This document shows, one piece after another, positions 1-7,491 of a DNA stretch of 64,000 bases. Where the stretch lies: positions 62,001-126,000 of the forward strand of contig CAZULW010000001.1 in the NCBI GenBank assembly GCA_964621455.1, in the 5' to 3' direction. Source of the DNA: G020354025 sp964621455 (GTDB taxonomy: Bacteria; Fidelibacterota; Marinisomatia; SCGC-AAA003-L08; TS1B11). A model generated the notes under the pieces. That model saw nothing but the letters and a program-made list of their open reading frames with translations. It was not told the DNA's origin and ran no database searches. The position numbers and the translations under genes are program-made. The stretch's first letter is position 1, and the number at the start of each line of letters is the position of its first letter.

Positions 1-960
1 CAGGGCCTGCAGGCGGCGGTATTCGTAGCCATTGCCCGCCACCCACAACGGTAGACCAAACTCAGCGGCTATTTCGCCGGCACGCAGGCTGGCCAGCTCA
101 TCATCGGTCGTAAAGAGGAAGGGCTTGTTCTCCGCCAGGGCTTGAGCCAGGTCCGCCAGGTCCTCGTTCACTTCAGGGCTCTCGTTGAATTGAGGGTAGC
201 GCCGGTAAATATCCCTGGCCCTGGCATACCACTGGGCATCGAGGATTGTCTGGCGAATAAGGGCGATGGAACCCAGGAGTGACCTGGAGTATTCTCCGTC
301 CTGCTGGCCGCCGTACTCGAAGGCGAGGGCCTGGGTCACATTATCACTCAGGGAAGCTTCAGGTCCCCAGTCAGTGAGCTGGATTACAGCTGTCTGGCCG
401 CGGAAGATACCCCTGGCCGGTACAAGGTTAGCCGCGGTAAAGCCCAGCTTCCGGAGACTCGCCAGATCGCTGCTGTCGGGCTTCAGACCCGAAAATACCG
501 ACCGCGAAGGGTGAACGCGCCCGCTCCAGTGGCTGGTAATAGTAGTCTGCGCCCTTGGTGGGGTGGCACCGGCCGCCCTACCTTGATTCCCGGGAGAAAC
601 CTCCCAATAGGATTCGATAAAGCCCGGGTAGATATCCATGCCTTCCAGGGAAATCACCGTGGCGTCAGCGGGGATGTTCACCCGGGGGCCGGCGGCCTCA
701 ATCAAACCGTCCCGGAGAAGGACGGTGCCATTCTTGACCACTTTTCCCGGCTCCAGATGGACTGCAGCGTTGGTCAAGGCGTAGATCCGGGGAGTATATT
801 GATGCAGCCCTGTTACGGGCCGCACCTGTCCGGTAAGGCCAGCCGCCAGGACGAGCGTCAAGACAGCGGCCGACCATAATCGTGCAATCGAGATACGGCA
901 AGCCCGAAGCCCGCACCGGAGAACGTACACTTCAGGGCGTTGGTGGGTATGTTTTGTCAT
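1..960 (-). CDS. Secreted amidohydrolase, N-terminal part (runs off the left edge)
   Basis: The frame opens at an ATG at 960 preceded by AAGGAG and stays open for 320 codons to the window edge, so the C-terminus is missing. Residues ~22-45 form a hydrophobic signal-like segment. Residues ~58-117 show the pattern of an imidazolonepropionase-type amidohydrolase N-domain: a short beta sandwich ('ALTNAAVHLEPGKVVKNG', 'VLLRDGLIEAAGP') leading into 'YPGFIES'. In active enzymes PGFID is followed by a metal-binding HxH; here the next residues are 'YWEV', so this first domain lacks that site. Some exported relatives carry a second, intact amidohydrolase domain downstream, which would lie outside the window. 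Substrate cannot be assigned. Confidence 0.75.
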   Translation of the reverse strand, partial: MTKHTHQRPEVYVLRCGLRACRISIARLWSAAVLTLVLAAGLTGQVRPVTGLHQYTPRIYALTNAAVHLEPGKVVKNGTVLLRDGLIEAAGPRVNIPADATVISLEGMDIYPGFIESYWEVSPGNQGRAAGATPPRAQTTITSHWSGRVHPSRSVFSGLKPDSSDLASLRKLGFTAANLVPARGIFRGQTAVIQLTDWGPEASLSDNVTQALAFEYGGQQDGEYSRSLLGSIALIRQTILDAQWYARARDIYRRYPQFNESPEVNEDLADLAQALAENKPFLFTTDDELASLRAGEIAAEFGLPLWVAGNGYEYRRLQAL

Positions 961-1073
961 GGTTCAGGAGTACTCCTTATGGTCCGAAGATATTTAATCC
1001 TGGCTGAATTTCAGATCTTAATGTAATACGGTTTTCGGCCTTCACCATCAGACATGTACAGGTCTGGAGCGGG

Positions 1074-1760
1074 ATGTCCGCCGAATTTTTTCACTGGACG
1101 GACGTTAGCCGTGAACCTAAATTAATTTATAGAACCTGGGAAAAGTTTCAAGCGATGGAGCAGCTCACCCTCAATATCAGCGAAAAGTCACGCACGCGCA
1201 TCATCGCTTCCTCCCCGCTGGGTTTCCAGATCGAACTCATGGAATACGTTGGGGGCGAGGATGTCCCCGCTCTGATGGAGGTTTCCGAATCGCTGGCCAG
1301 CGAGTACGGGGATTCAGCCCGTCTGACCAAGACCACCATCCGGAAATACTTCAATTATCCCAAGACCCTGCCCTTCGTGGCCCGGTACCACGGGGAAATC
1401 ATGGGCTACATCATCGGTGTCCCGCTGGAGTATTTCGCCCGCGATCCCTGGGCCAAGTTCGATCAGAACCTGGGACTGGGCAATACCCTGTATACCTACG
1501 CCTACGTCATCCAAGACCGCTATCGAGGCAATGGATTTGCCCGGACCCTGAAACGGGTCTACCTGAATTGGGCCAGGAAACATAACTACCGGTACGTCAC
1601 CGGCCATGTCCTGGAAGGCGTCGCGCGAAGGTTTTCCCCGGATACAACGATCGTGAAGCGTTTCCCCAACTGGCACGGCTCCGGACGGACCTTTGAGTAT
1701 TACCGCCGCCCCATCCGTGACAGAGCCCCCGGCAGGGACTTCTTGCCTGCCTCCTTATAA
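1074..1760 (+). CDS. GNAT-family N-acetyltransferase
   Basis: A 228-residue protein with the GNAT acetyl-CoA-binding pattern near residues 140-165: a beta strand 'TYAYVIQDRYRGNGFARTL', where RxxGxG/A is the pyrophosphate-binding loop, followed by a helix and 'HNYRYVTGHV'. The N-terminal ~70 residues are not typical of the core fold, so translation could instead begin at the ATG at 1155. It is transcribed divergently from the amidohydrolase across a 113-bp gap. The acceptor substrate is unknown; small molecules and protein N-termini are both possible. Confidence 0.7.
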   Translation: MSAEFFHWTDVSREPKLIYRTWEKFQAMEQLTLNISEKSRTRIIASSPLGFQIELMEYVGGEDVPALMEVSESLASEYGDSARLTKTTIRKYFNYPKTLPFVARYHGEIMGYIIGVPLEYFARDPWAKFDQNLGLGNTLYTYAYVIQDRYRGNGFARTLKRVYLNWARKHNYRYVTGHVLEGVARRFSPDTTIVKRFPNWHGSGRTFEYYRRPIRDRAPGRDFLPASL

Positions 1761-1873
1761 CATTACTCTCAGGCAGCCGCGAAACCGGATCCCCTTATTT
1801 CCTTGGGGACCAACTGCTGGTGCCGGTTGTTAAGGGAAAACAGAAGCGGTCAATGCCCGAAAACTTCCCTGGG

Positions 1874-2317
1874 CTAGCCAAACGTCCGGAGCAGGACGGG
1901 CAGCAGTTCGAAAAATGCCTCCTGCTCTTTCATCATCTCCAGGTTGGCTTCCACACTCGTGGTTCGTTTCGTCGGGTTGAGTGGGTTTTTCTGGAGCAAT
2001 GCCAGGGCCTCAGGCGTAATGCCCTTGTGCCGGGCTCTCTTCTGGAAGTCCTTTGCTTTCAAGACAAGGTGAGCATAAAAGCAATCAACCCCCCACCGGA
2101 TGCTGAAAATGGGGGTTTTACCGTAGTAAAAGCGGAGGAACCAGCTCTTATCCAGGTCGCTCCACACAAATCGGCCAGCCAGCTTCAAATTAACCAGTTC
2201 CTTATAGATGGCATGAAACCGGCGGTAGCGCCCTACTCCCAGGAAATCCTCCAGGTCCTCTTTGGTGGGGGGCCTGTTGGGATTGAGTATAGGGTCAATG
2301 GGCCAGGACTTCCCCAT
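1874..2317 (-). CDS. DUF3788-like hypothetical protein
   Basis: A 147-residue soluble protein with no signal peptide or membrane segment. The central part ('SDLDKSWFLRFYYGKTPI' then 'IRWGVDCFYAHLVL') resembles the DUF3788 pattern, in which a lysine/tryptophan-rich strand is followed by a small glycine-containing strand pair. The C-terminal third is acidic and helical. The opposite-strand frame over the same bases has no recognisable pattern. It has no operon partner: it sits downstream of the convergent acetyltransferase and after the end of the flagellar chaperone unit. No function is known for the family. Confidence 0.5.
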   Translation of the reverse strand: MGKSWPIDPILNPNRPPTKEDLEDFLGVGRYRRFHAIYKELVNLKLAGRFVWSDLDKSWFLRFYYGKTPIFSIRWGVDCFYAHLVLKAKDFQKRARHKGITPEALALLQKNPLNPTKRTTSVEANLEMMKEQEAFFELLPVLLRTFG

Positions 2318-2442
2318 AGATACAAGAATATCCCATTTTCACTATATGGGACGGCCAGGGTAAAAATGCACTGTCACCCGGCGGCACAGTTTTCGTGTCA
2401 GTGAGAATTAAAATGCAGAAGGTAGAGGATAAAGCGAGAGGC

Positions 2443-2940
2443 TTAGGCAGCGCCCATATCTCTGAGGATGTTCATGGCCATCTGATCGAGCACCTCCTCA
2501 GAATCGTACTGTCCGGAGCGTATGCGCTGGGCGATGGCACCCATCAGCTCTCTGCTCTGTGGTGTTTCCGGAGCACTTTCCGACATGGCCCGGAACTGAG
2601 GCAGGTTGCTTATGGCCCCAGCCACACTTTCCAGTACGGCAGGCTCGTTGAATTCCCCCTGGGCAACGCGTTGTCGCACGCTTTGCAGCTCATCACCGTT
2701 CTCGTTCCTAAGGGTCTGAAGCATCTCTTGATACCGTGCTATCTGGCTGTCGCGAGTCTCTGCGAGTTGTCTCGCAGCGGAGGAAATATCCACCGTATCC
2801 CCGCGGGATTCTACAGCGGTACTCTCACGCGCCTGGCCCTGCTTTTTAGCCTTGCCCGACCGGGTTGAGGAAACGCGCTCTTGCTGTCCTAAACGCTCAG
2901 TAGATGAAACGTCACTAACGATATTTTTGATAGGCGCCAT
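2443..2940 (-). CDS. flgM: FlgM-like anti-sigma-28 factor with a duplicated C-terminal motif
   Basis: Last gene of the fliS-fliD-flaG-fliT-like unit. Residues 48-60 ('DTVDISSAARQLA') match the conserved central motif of FlgM, which holds sigma-28 (FliA) inactive until the hook is finished and FlgM is exported. Known FlgM proteins end in one sigma-binding helix of the form 'V..LR..I..G.Y.vd...iA..ml'. Here two such segments occur, at residues 86-110 ('VRQRVAQGEFNEPAVLESVA') and 133-159 ('IAQRIRSGQYDSEEVLDQMA'), and the protein is 165 aa against about 90-100 for typical FlgM. The N-terminal 45 residues are basic and low-complexity, as expected of a disordered export region. The start is supported by GAGG 7 bases upstream. 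FliA is encoded at 57746-58519 in this window. Confidence 0.7.
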   Translation of the reverse strand: MAPIKNIVSDVSSTERLGQQERVSSTRSGKAKKQGQARESTAVESRGDTVDISSAARQLAETRDSQIARYQEMLQTLRNENGDELQSVRQRVAQGEFNEPAVLESVAGAISNLPQFRAMSESAPETPQSRELMGAIAQRIRSGQYDSEEVLDQMAMNILRDMGAA

Positions 2941-2944
2941 GGGT

Positions 2945-3388
2945 CTACCTCGTTATATCCAATACGCGACTAGACGCATTGTACTCATTCGTTACGTTCG
3001 CCCTTAAGTTAACAAACTTAGGAGTAAATGCCATGTTATTTGTTAGCTGGAGTTGAGCGTTGAAAATCATCTCCTTCAGGCGGTCATCGAGGGCCACCAA
3101 CGTATCCAGGGCTTCCTGAATTTCCCCGTGAAAAGGCTGCAGGGACGCATTCAACTCGTTATCCTCTCCCATCAGCCAGCGACGCTCATCCTCCAGCTGC
3201 TCAATGAGTCGCACTTGCCCGGCCCGATGCTCCAGGAGATCCTCGAGCCGGTCGATGCTGAAATGCTCCGGCTGGTCCATAAACTTCTGAGAAAAACATA
3301 AAATATCCGCTACAGCATCTCGCTGTTGCAGGAGGATCTGCCGCAAACGGCTTTCCATCCCCCTGTTGCTGGTAGCCTGTTGGTTCAC
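2945..3388 (-). CDS. FliT-like flagellar export chaperone (by position and helix content)
   Basis: A 147-residue, almost wholly helical and charged protein between flaG and the FlgM-like gene, the usual place of fliT after fliD. Heptad-like leucines run from about residue 15 to 110 ('RLRQILLQQRDAVADIL', 'LVALDDRLKEMIFNAQLQL'), as in FliT/FlgN chaperones that bind the C-terminal helices of filament-cap and junction proteins. Sequence identity to known FliT cannot be judged by eye, so position carries the call. It begins with GTG at 3388, three bases after the flaG stop. A separate FlgN-like chaperone lies in the main operon at 50615, which makes a FliD-dedicated role for this one more likely. 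Confidence 0.5.
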   Translation of the reverse strand: MNQQATSNRGMESRLRQILLQQRDAVADILCFSQKFMDQPEHFSIDRLEDLLEHRAGQVRLIEQLEDERRWLMGEDNELNASLQPFHGEIQEALDTLVALDDRLKEMIFNAQLQLTNNMAFTPKFVNLRANVTNEYNASSRVLDITR

Positions 3389-3391
3389 TGC

Positions 3392-3781
3392 CTACACTTT
3401 TTTGTTGAAAATGAGTCCGGAGAGCTGGCGCATTCTTGCGACCAGGGTCAGCAGCTCCTCAGTCGGGACCTGCCGAATAACTTCTCCGGTCTCTTTATTT
3501 ATAACCCGAACCACCGACAGACCGGTGTCTTCATCCACATCAAAGGACACCTTCGTGGCTGATACCTGGTGAACCATGGTATTGAGGTCCTTCACCACCT
3601 CGGAGATATTCCCGCCGATTCCCGGGAGCGACCCACGCTCAGTGGTCACCCCGGAGCCGCCGGTTGCCTCTTGGGGGGCCTTATCCTTCCCTGGACTTTG
3701 GTCCCGGTCCACCTGACCGGTCTTTGAGAGGTTAGGGTCTTGCTTTACGATGGCTGTGACGTTCTGGATTGAATCAACCAT
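3392..3781 (-). CDS. flaG: FlaG family flagellar protein
   Basis: A 129-residue protein. The C-terminal 60 residues carry the FlaG pattern ('VSFDVDEDTGLSVVRVINK', 'GEVIRQVPTEELLTLVARM'). The N-terminal half is low-complexity and probably disordered. FlaG affects filament length in several bacteria; its mechanism is not settled. The ATG at 3781 has GAGG six bases upstream and is preferred over an in-frame TTG at 3793. It sits between fliD and the fliT-like gene in one minus-strand unit driven from the sigma-28 promoter upstream of fliS. Confidence 0.85.
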   Translation of the reverse strand: MVDSIQNVTAIVKQDPNLSKTGQVDRDQSPGKDKAPQEATGGSGVTTERGSLPGIGGNISEVVKDLNTMVHQVSATKVSFDVDEDTGLSVVRVINKETGEVIRQVPTEELLTLVARMRQLSGLIFNKKV

Positions 3782-3815
3782 TTTGACCCTCAACTTGTTA
3801 ACGAGAGAGGCCTCA

Positions 3816-5258
3816 CTACTGGTAGGAGAAACTGTTGAAAAACGCCGATTGCTGCTGAACCTGCAGGTACACTGACTGCAACCGGATCAGATCCATCCTG
3901 AACCTCTCTACTTTTTTATCCAGGCGCTCATCGAAATTCTCAAGACGAGTCTCCTGGTACCTCAGGGTTGCCTTAATGGAATTTTTTGAGAGCGATATGA
4001 TCCCTGATCTCTTGGTGTAATTAATGATAAAGTCATTGAGCTTGACGGCAACGCCATCAGCGGCGACGAACAGATCGGAAACGAGGCTGGCATTGGTGGC
4101 CAGGACCGTCTCAAACGCCGTCTCGTCCTCAAAATAGAGCGTGCCGTCCCGCTTGATACCGATCCCGATCTCACTCAACGTATTATAGTCGGTCGACTCG
4201 GTATCACTCACTACAGCGGCGATGATGCTCCGCAGCTGGAACTTCAGGGTGCTGTATGTCGGTTGTCCCCGGAATTCGCCGCCCGTAGTCGTCTTGTCAC
4301 TCAGGAATTTTATTACCTCGTTGTAGGCATCTATAAAGTCCTGAACCTCGCCCTTGACAGCTTCGGTATCGGAGGTGACGGTGATCGTCTCCGTGGCTGC
4401 GGTTATACCCAGCAGCTGTATGCTGACACCATCAAGCGCATCATCGACGAAATTGCCGTCGCGGGTGAAGGCCAGCCCGTCAATGGTGAACTGGGCGCTC
4501 AGTTCATTCGCGGGAGTGATATAGCCGCCGCTGGTCCCCGTTGACTGCGATGCGGCGTTCACCTGCAAGGCGGCCAGGAGACCGTCGGTGTCATTGAACT
4601 GCAGGCTGTAGGTCTCACCCGACTGCCCGCTTCGCAGCACCAGGCGGGACGTGTCCGTCTCCTCAGAGACCACCAAAGCGACCGCCTTCTCATCCGAATC
4701 GATAGTCTCGACGGTGGCGGCGGCACTCATGGCCTCGTTGATCGCCTGGGCGATATCCTTCAGCACCTCCTCATTGGTCTTGCTGAAAGTCGCCGCGGAT
4801 ACCGTAACGGTGATTTCCACCCGGTTGCCCGGATCGCTCTCGGTGGGATGCGCCAGCAGAATCCCGAAAGACTGGTCCGTGGTAATGGAACCGAAATCGC
4901 TGCTGCCGGCGCCATACTGCTGGGAAACGCGAGTGTCAATAGACGCCAGACGACTGATGGTGAGGCTGTGACTCCCCTCCTGGGCGGTAGATCCAGCCGA
5001 GACGGTAAACAGCTCGGAGTTACTGGATTCCCCTTGCCGGGCATTGAAGACATCCAGTATAATATCCGAAAAGCGCTCTCCCAGCTTGTAAATCGCCGAG
5101 AGCTTGGAATCCAGGTCGCTGAGCGCCTGTTTGCGGCCTTCCAGGACTTCTTTCTTGACCTCGAGGCTGCTGCGGGGTCCAAGCTCAATAGCCCGGTATT
5201 GTGCTACCAGGCCCTCGATGTCGAGACCGCCGAAAAATGATGTAGAAATCGCTACCAC
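3816..5258 (-). CDS. fliD: Flagellar filament cap protein FliD
   Basis: A 480-residue hook-associated protein 2. The N-terminus ('FFGGLDIEGLVAQYRAIE') and C-terminus ('NSIKATLRYQETRLENFDER' followed by a helical tail ending 'QQQSAFFNSFSYQ') are the conserved coiled-coil parts that pack inside the cap. The middle (roughly 100-390) has the beta-rich D2/D3 pattern, including 'ISRLASIDTRVSQQYG' and 'SAQFTIDGLAFTRDGN'. It is exported by the flagellar type III system and assembles flagellin subunits at the tip. It starts with GTG at 5258, 10 bases after fliS. Length is within the usual 450-550 range. Confidence 0.95.
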   Translation of the reverse strand: MVAISTSFFGGLDIEGLVAQYRAIELGPRSSLEVKKEVLEGRKQALSDLDSKLSAIYKLGERFSDIILDVFNARQGESSNSELFTVSAGSTAQEGSHSLTISRLASIDTRVSQQYGAGSSDFGSITTDQSFGILLAHPTESDPGNRVEITVTVSAATFSKTNEEVLKDIAQAINEAMSAAATVETIDSDEKAVALVVSEETDTSRLVLRSGQSGETYSLQFNDTDGLLAALQVNAASQSTGTSGGYITPANELSAQFTIDGLAFTRDGNFVDDALDGVSIQLLGITAATETITVTSDTEAVKGEVQDFIDAYNEVIKFLSDKTTTGGEFRGQPTYSTLKFQLRSIIAAVVSDTESTDYNTLSEIGIGIKRDGTLYFEDETAFETVLATNASLVSDLFVAADGVAVKLNDFIINYTKRSGIISLSKNSIKATLRYQETRLENFDERLDKKVERFRMDLIRLQSVYLQVQQQSAFFNSFSYQ

Positions 5259-5268
5259 TGCTATTCTC

Positions 5269-5595
5269 TCAGTTCACACTCATCGCCTCTGCCCACGCCG
5301 CTTTGAGACCGCCGATGATTCCTTTTACCTCATCGAATTTCCTTTTCCGGACCTGATCCAGGCAATACTGATAAAGCTGATACAGGGGAACGGCAATGTC
5401 CTTGTAATCAAAATTAAGGGCACTAACCAACTCCATCAGGCCCTGCAATGCCCGCTCCTGATCTTTACGATGGCAGGCCGCAATAATAACATCGTAGACG
5501 TAGGAAATCAACTGTTCCGGGCTTGCTGAAAATATTTTCTGCTTCAAATAAGGGTCCTTATCTGGATCTCGAGGCTGAACCTGGGTACGAAGCAC
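5269..5595 (-). CDS. fliS: Flagellin export chaperone FliS
   Basis: A 108-residue helical protein with the FliS pattern 'SASPEQLISYVYDVIIAAC' (helix 1-2) and 'DYKDIAVPLYQLYQYCLDQV'. FliS binds the C-terminal D0 helix of flagellin and keeps it unpolymerised until export. In species with FliW it is part of the flagellin homeostasis loop. The start is GTG at 5595 with AAGGAG eight bases upstream. It is slightly shorter than most FliS (120-135 aa), mainly at the termini. It is first gene of the fliS-fliD-flaG-fliT-like-flgM unit, downstream of a sigma-28 promoter at 5666-5692. Confidence 0.93.
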   Translation of the reverse strand: MLRTQVQPRDPDKDPYLKQKIFSASPEQLISYVYDVIIAACHRKDQERALQGLMELVSALNFDYKDIAVPLYQLYQYCLDQVRKRKFDEVKGIIGGLKAAWAEAMSVN

Positions 5596-5665
5596 GATAA
5601 TAACTCCTTAATTTACGTTACCTTATGCCTATAACACACTTTCATCTGCTCATTTCCTAGTTCCC

Positions 5666-5692
5666 TTATCGGAAGATAGGAGGGATTCTTTA
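5666..5692 (-). promoter_or_regulatory. Sigma-28 promoter of the fliS operon
   Basis: Reading the minus strand, TAAA (5692-5689), a spacer of exactly 15 bases, then TCCGATAA (5673-5666). The FliA consensus is TAAA-N15-GCCGATAA, so only the first base of the -10 element differs. The expected transcript start is about 5660, giving a leader of about 65 bases before the fliS GTG. Confidence 0.85.
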
Positions 5693-5850
5693 GTAATTTC
5701 GTGCAACTTCCATGCCGGGAAAACGAGGGTTGAAACGGCCCAAATCAGTGCTGGGATTGATGGATCAATCAATCTCTTTTTAAATGCCAGGACTTCCCTT
5801 CAAATAATCAGATGGAACTCAGGAACTTTTGGGGGTCTCTTTTAGAAGTG

Positions 5851-5973
5851 GTTACAAACCGCTGAAGCGGTTATCACAATACGCTGGAACCTCCGTTAAA
5901 CCCGCGACTTAAGTCGTGGGCTTTTGCCTCCCGCATCAATAATAATGAACCGTTTCAACGGTTTCTATTATTC
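5851..5973. repeat. Three-hairpin palindromic repeat, left copy (downstream of flagellin)
   Basis: Three perfect or near-perfect hairpins in a row: AACCGCTGAAGCGGTT (5857-5872), CCCGCGACTTAAGTCGTGGG (5901-5920) and AACCGTTTCAACGGTT (5948-5963). The last is enclosed by AATAAT and ATTATT, which lengthen the stem. The whole block matches, in inverted orientation and the same module order, the block at 7236-7360. No reading frame runs through it. It resembles REP-type intergenic palindromes. No transposase of the kind that mobilises REPs is present in the window. Confidence 0.85.
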
Positions 5974-6017
5974 TGGAGAGCCGTGACCTTTTTATTCCAT
6001 GAAAACCTATCTGTTTA

Positions 6018-6039
6018 AGGCCCCAAAAAAAAGGGGCCT
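6018..6039 (-). terminator. Terminator-like hairpin after flagellin
   Basis: A 7-bp stem AGGCCCC / GGGGCCT with an eight-base T loop (minus strand) lies 47 bases downstream of the flagellin stop codon. A second small stem (CTGGG / CCAG) sits between it and the stop. There is no long T run after the stem on the minus strand, so it may stabilise the 3' end or terminate inefficiently. Confidence 0.5.
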
Positions 6040-6085
6040 GGAAAACCCAGACCCCCTTCGCGAAAGCCCAACTGGCTGCGCTGGT

Positions 6086-6907
6086 TTACCGGAAGAGCGA
6101 TAGGACCAGCTGGGGTGCCGCATTAGCCTGCGCGAACGAGGCAAATGCCGTCTGCTGCACGATCTGAGCCCGGATGAGATTCATCTGCTCCTCGGCGAAG
6201 TCAGCATCCTCAATCCGGCTGCGCGTGGACTCGATGTTGGTTATAGCTACCGACAGGGTAGTTTCCTTGTTGTCCAGCCGGATCGTATACTCACCCACGT
6301 CCTGGGCCGCCTTGTTGAGTGTGTTGATGGCGTCATCCATCGCGGCCATGGCTGTGGAAGCGCTGATGGCATCGGTAACCAGCAGGGCATCGATCTGTAA
6401 CGCGGCCGAATCCACATCGCTTAAGGCGACCTGGAATATGTCACCAGCCCCGGCGCCGGTCTGGAATTTGGCAGCGGAGAACGAGCCGTCAATCAGCTTC
6501 GTTCCCTGGAACTCGGTCTCCAGCACGATGTCGTCGATCTCGGACACGAGGGCGTCGATCTGGCCCTGGATCGCGGTTTTCTGATCGAGGTTGTAACTGT
6601 CGTCCGCGGCCTGCACGGTCTTCTCCTTGATGACCTGCAGGATTTCGGCGATAGCCAGGTAGCTCCCCTCGGCAATGGAGAGGACGTTCTTGGCGGTACC
6701 GACGTTGTTAGCCGCCTGTGTAAGCGAACGCCGGCGCGCCTCAATACTCCGGGCCAGTGAGAAACCGGCCGGGTCATCACCGACCTGGTTGATCCGCTTG
6801 CCCGTAGACAGCCGCAGCAAACTCCGTGCGACCAAACGGTTGACACCGATAAGCGCATTGAATGATTGCAGCGCCGCTATGTTGGCGTTGATACGTGTGA
6901 AACTCAT
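6086..6907 (-). CDS. fliC: Flagellin
   Basis: The 273-residue filament subunit. The N-terminal D0/D1 region ('INANIAALQSFNALIGVNR', 'LSTGKRINQVGDDPAGFSLA') and the C-terminal D1/D0 region ('NIESTRSRIEDADFAEEQMN', 'FAQANAAPQLVLSLF') are both intact. Almost nothing lies between them apart from a ~45-residue linker, so this is a minimal flagellin without surface D2/D3 domains; any antigenic or adhesive bulk would have to come from modification. The linker and D1 contain many Ser/Thr residues (for example 'DAISASTAMAAM'). GGAGG lies five bases before the ATG. It is transcribed alone from its own sigma-28 promoter; FliW and CsrA encoded at 47.6-48.4 kb probably control its translation. Confidence 0.96.
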   Translation of the reverse strand: MSFTRINANIAALQSFNALIGVNRLVARSLLRLSTGKRINQVGDDPAGFSLARSIEARRRSLTQAANNVGTAKNVLSIAEGSYLAIAEILQVIKEKTVQAADDSYNLDQKTAIQGQIDALVSEIDDIVLETEFQGTKLIDGSFSAAKFQTGAGAGDIFQVALSDVDSAALQIDALLVTDAISASTAMAAMDDAINTLNKAAQDVGEYTIRLDNKETTLSVAITNIESTRSRIEDADFAEEQMNLIRAQIVQQTAFASFAQANAAPQLVLSLFR

Positions 6908-7021
6908 AGGAACCTCCTTGTGCTCTTAGTGTGGACATCCCTGCCCACTGGCGACTTTCATTTGCGGTAGTCGGCAGCATCGCCTGACCGCCGGTACCGC
7001 TTTACTGCTCTCTAACCTGTC

Positions 7022-7048
7022 ATATCGGCCGCCTGCCGGAAAACTTTA
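7022..7048 (-). promoter_or_regulatory. Sigma-28 promoter of flagellin
   Basis: On the minus strand: TAAA (7048-7045), exactly 15 bases, then GCCGATAT (7029-7022), seven of eight matches to the FliA -10 consensus GCCGATAA. The predicted start near 7015 gives an untranslated leader of roughly 107 bases, long enough to hold CsrA sites. The GGAGG Shine-Dalgarno of flagellin, overlapping the CsrA core motif GGA, is a likely target. Confidence 0.88.
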
Positions 7049-7235
7049 ACGGAATATCAAGCCCTGCCGGGGAAATCCGACGGCCAGCCAGACCAACCGT
7101 GTGATTGCCATGAGGAGGGAGTCGATTATACGCAGGACTTCCCCCGATAATTGGCCTCTTAAGTTTCTAACCCGTTGATTTGTTGAGAAATATAGAGACT
7201 GGCAAGTGGAGAGGGCTGTTTTTATTTATGTCCGG

Positions 7236-7360
7236 GATAATAGAAACCGTTAAAACGGTTCATTATTATTTGTGCATGCACAAAAAGCCCACGGCTTAAG
7301 TCGTGGGTTAATATATTGTTATGAAGCATTAATAACCGCTTCAGCGGTTTTATAACTATT
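7236..7360. repeat. Three-hairpin palindromic repeat, right copy (upstream of flagellin)
   Basis: Hairpins AACCGTTAAAACGGTT (7245-7260), CCCACGGCTTAAGTCGTGGG (7288-7307) and AACCGCTTCAGCGGTT (7334-7349). Between the first two lies a perfect palindrome TTGTGCATGCACAA (7270-7283) absent from the left copy. The block aligns over about 120 bases with the reverse complement of 5851-5973, so the flagellin transcription unit lies between inverted copies. Confidence 0.85.
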
Positions 7361-7454
7361 ATAAATACCCGACTCTTCACGTTCTAAAGAAATCCCTAAC
7401 ATAGCCTCTGAATTTCACCCGCTTATTTCGGGGGAAGTCCTGGATTATACGGGG

Positions 7455-7484
7455 TTGACAAGCACCCCGCCAGAGTGGTACCCT
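7455..7484 (+). promoter_or_regulatory. Putative promoter, apparently leaderless, of the first CgeB-like gene
   Basis: TTGACA (7455-7460), an 18-base spacer and a weak -10 TACCCT (7479-7484). The start codon is at 7492, only seven bases after the -10, where transcription itself would begin. No Shine-Dalgarno precedes the ATG. The paralogue downstream has the same arrangement. Confidence 0.4.
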
Positions 7485-7491
7485 TCGGGGT

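Noticed and set aside
2366..2392. Terminator after the FlgM-like gene (ACTGT/ACAGT stem before a short T run)
   Set aside because: The stem is only five base pairs with a ten-base loop, too weak to support.
1820..2404. Plus-strand frame of 194 codons opposite the DUF3788-like gene
   Set aside because: The minus strand has a family-like pattern, while this frame does not.
5974..7235. Invertible flagellin on/off switch between the inverted repeats
   Set aside because: The sigma-28 promoter (7022-7048) is inside the segment and would turn with the gene, so inversion would not switch expression off. No dedicated invertase is adjacent.
7384..7410. Sigma-28 promoter before the first CgeB-like gene
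   Set aside because: TAAA-N15-GCC is present, but the rest of the -10 element (TCTGA) does not match GATAA.
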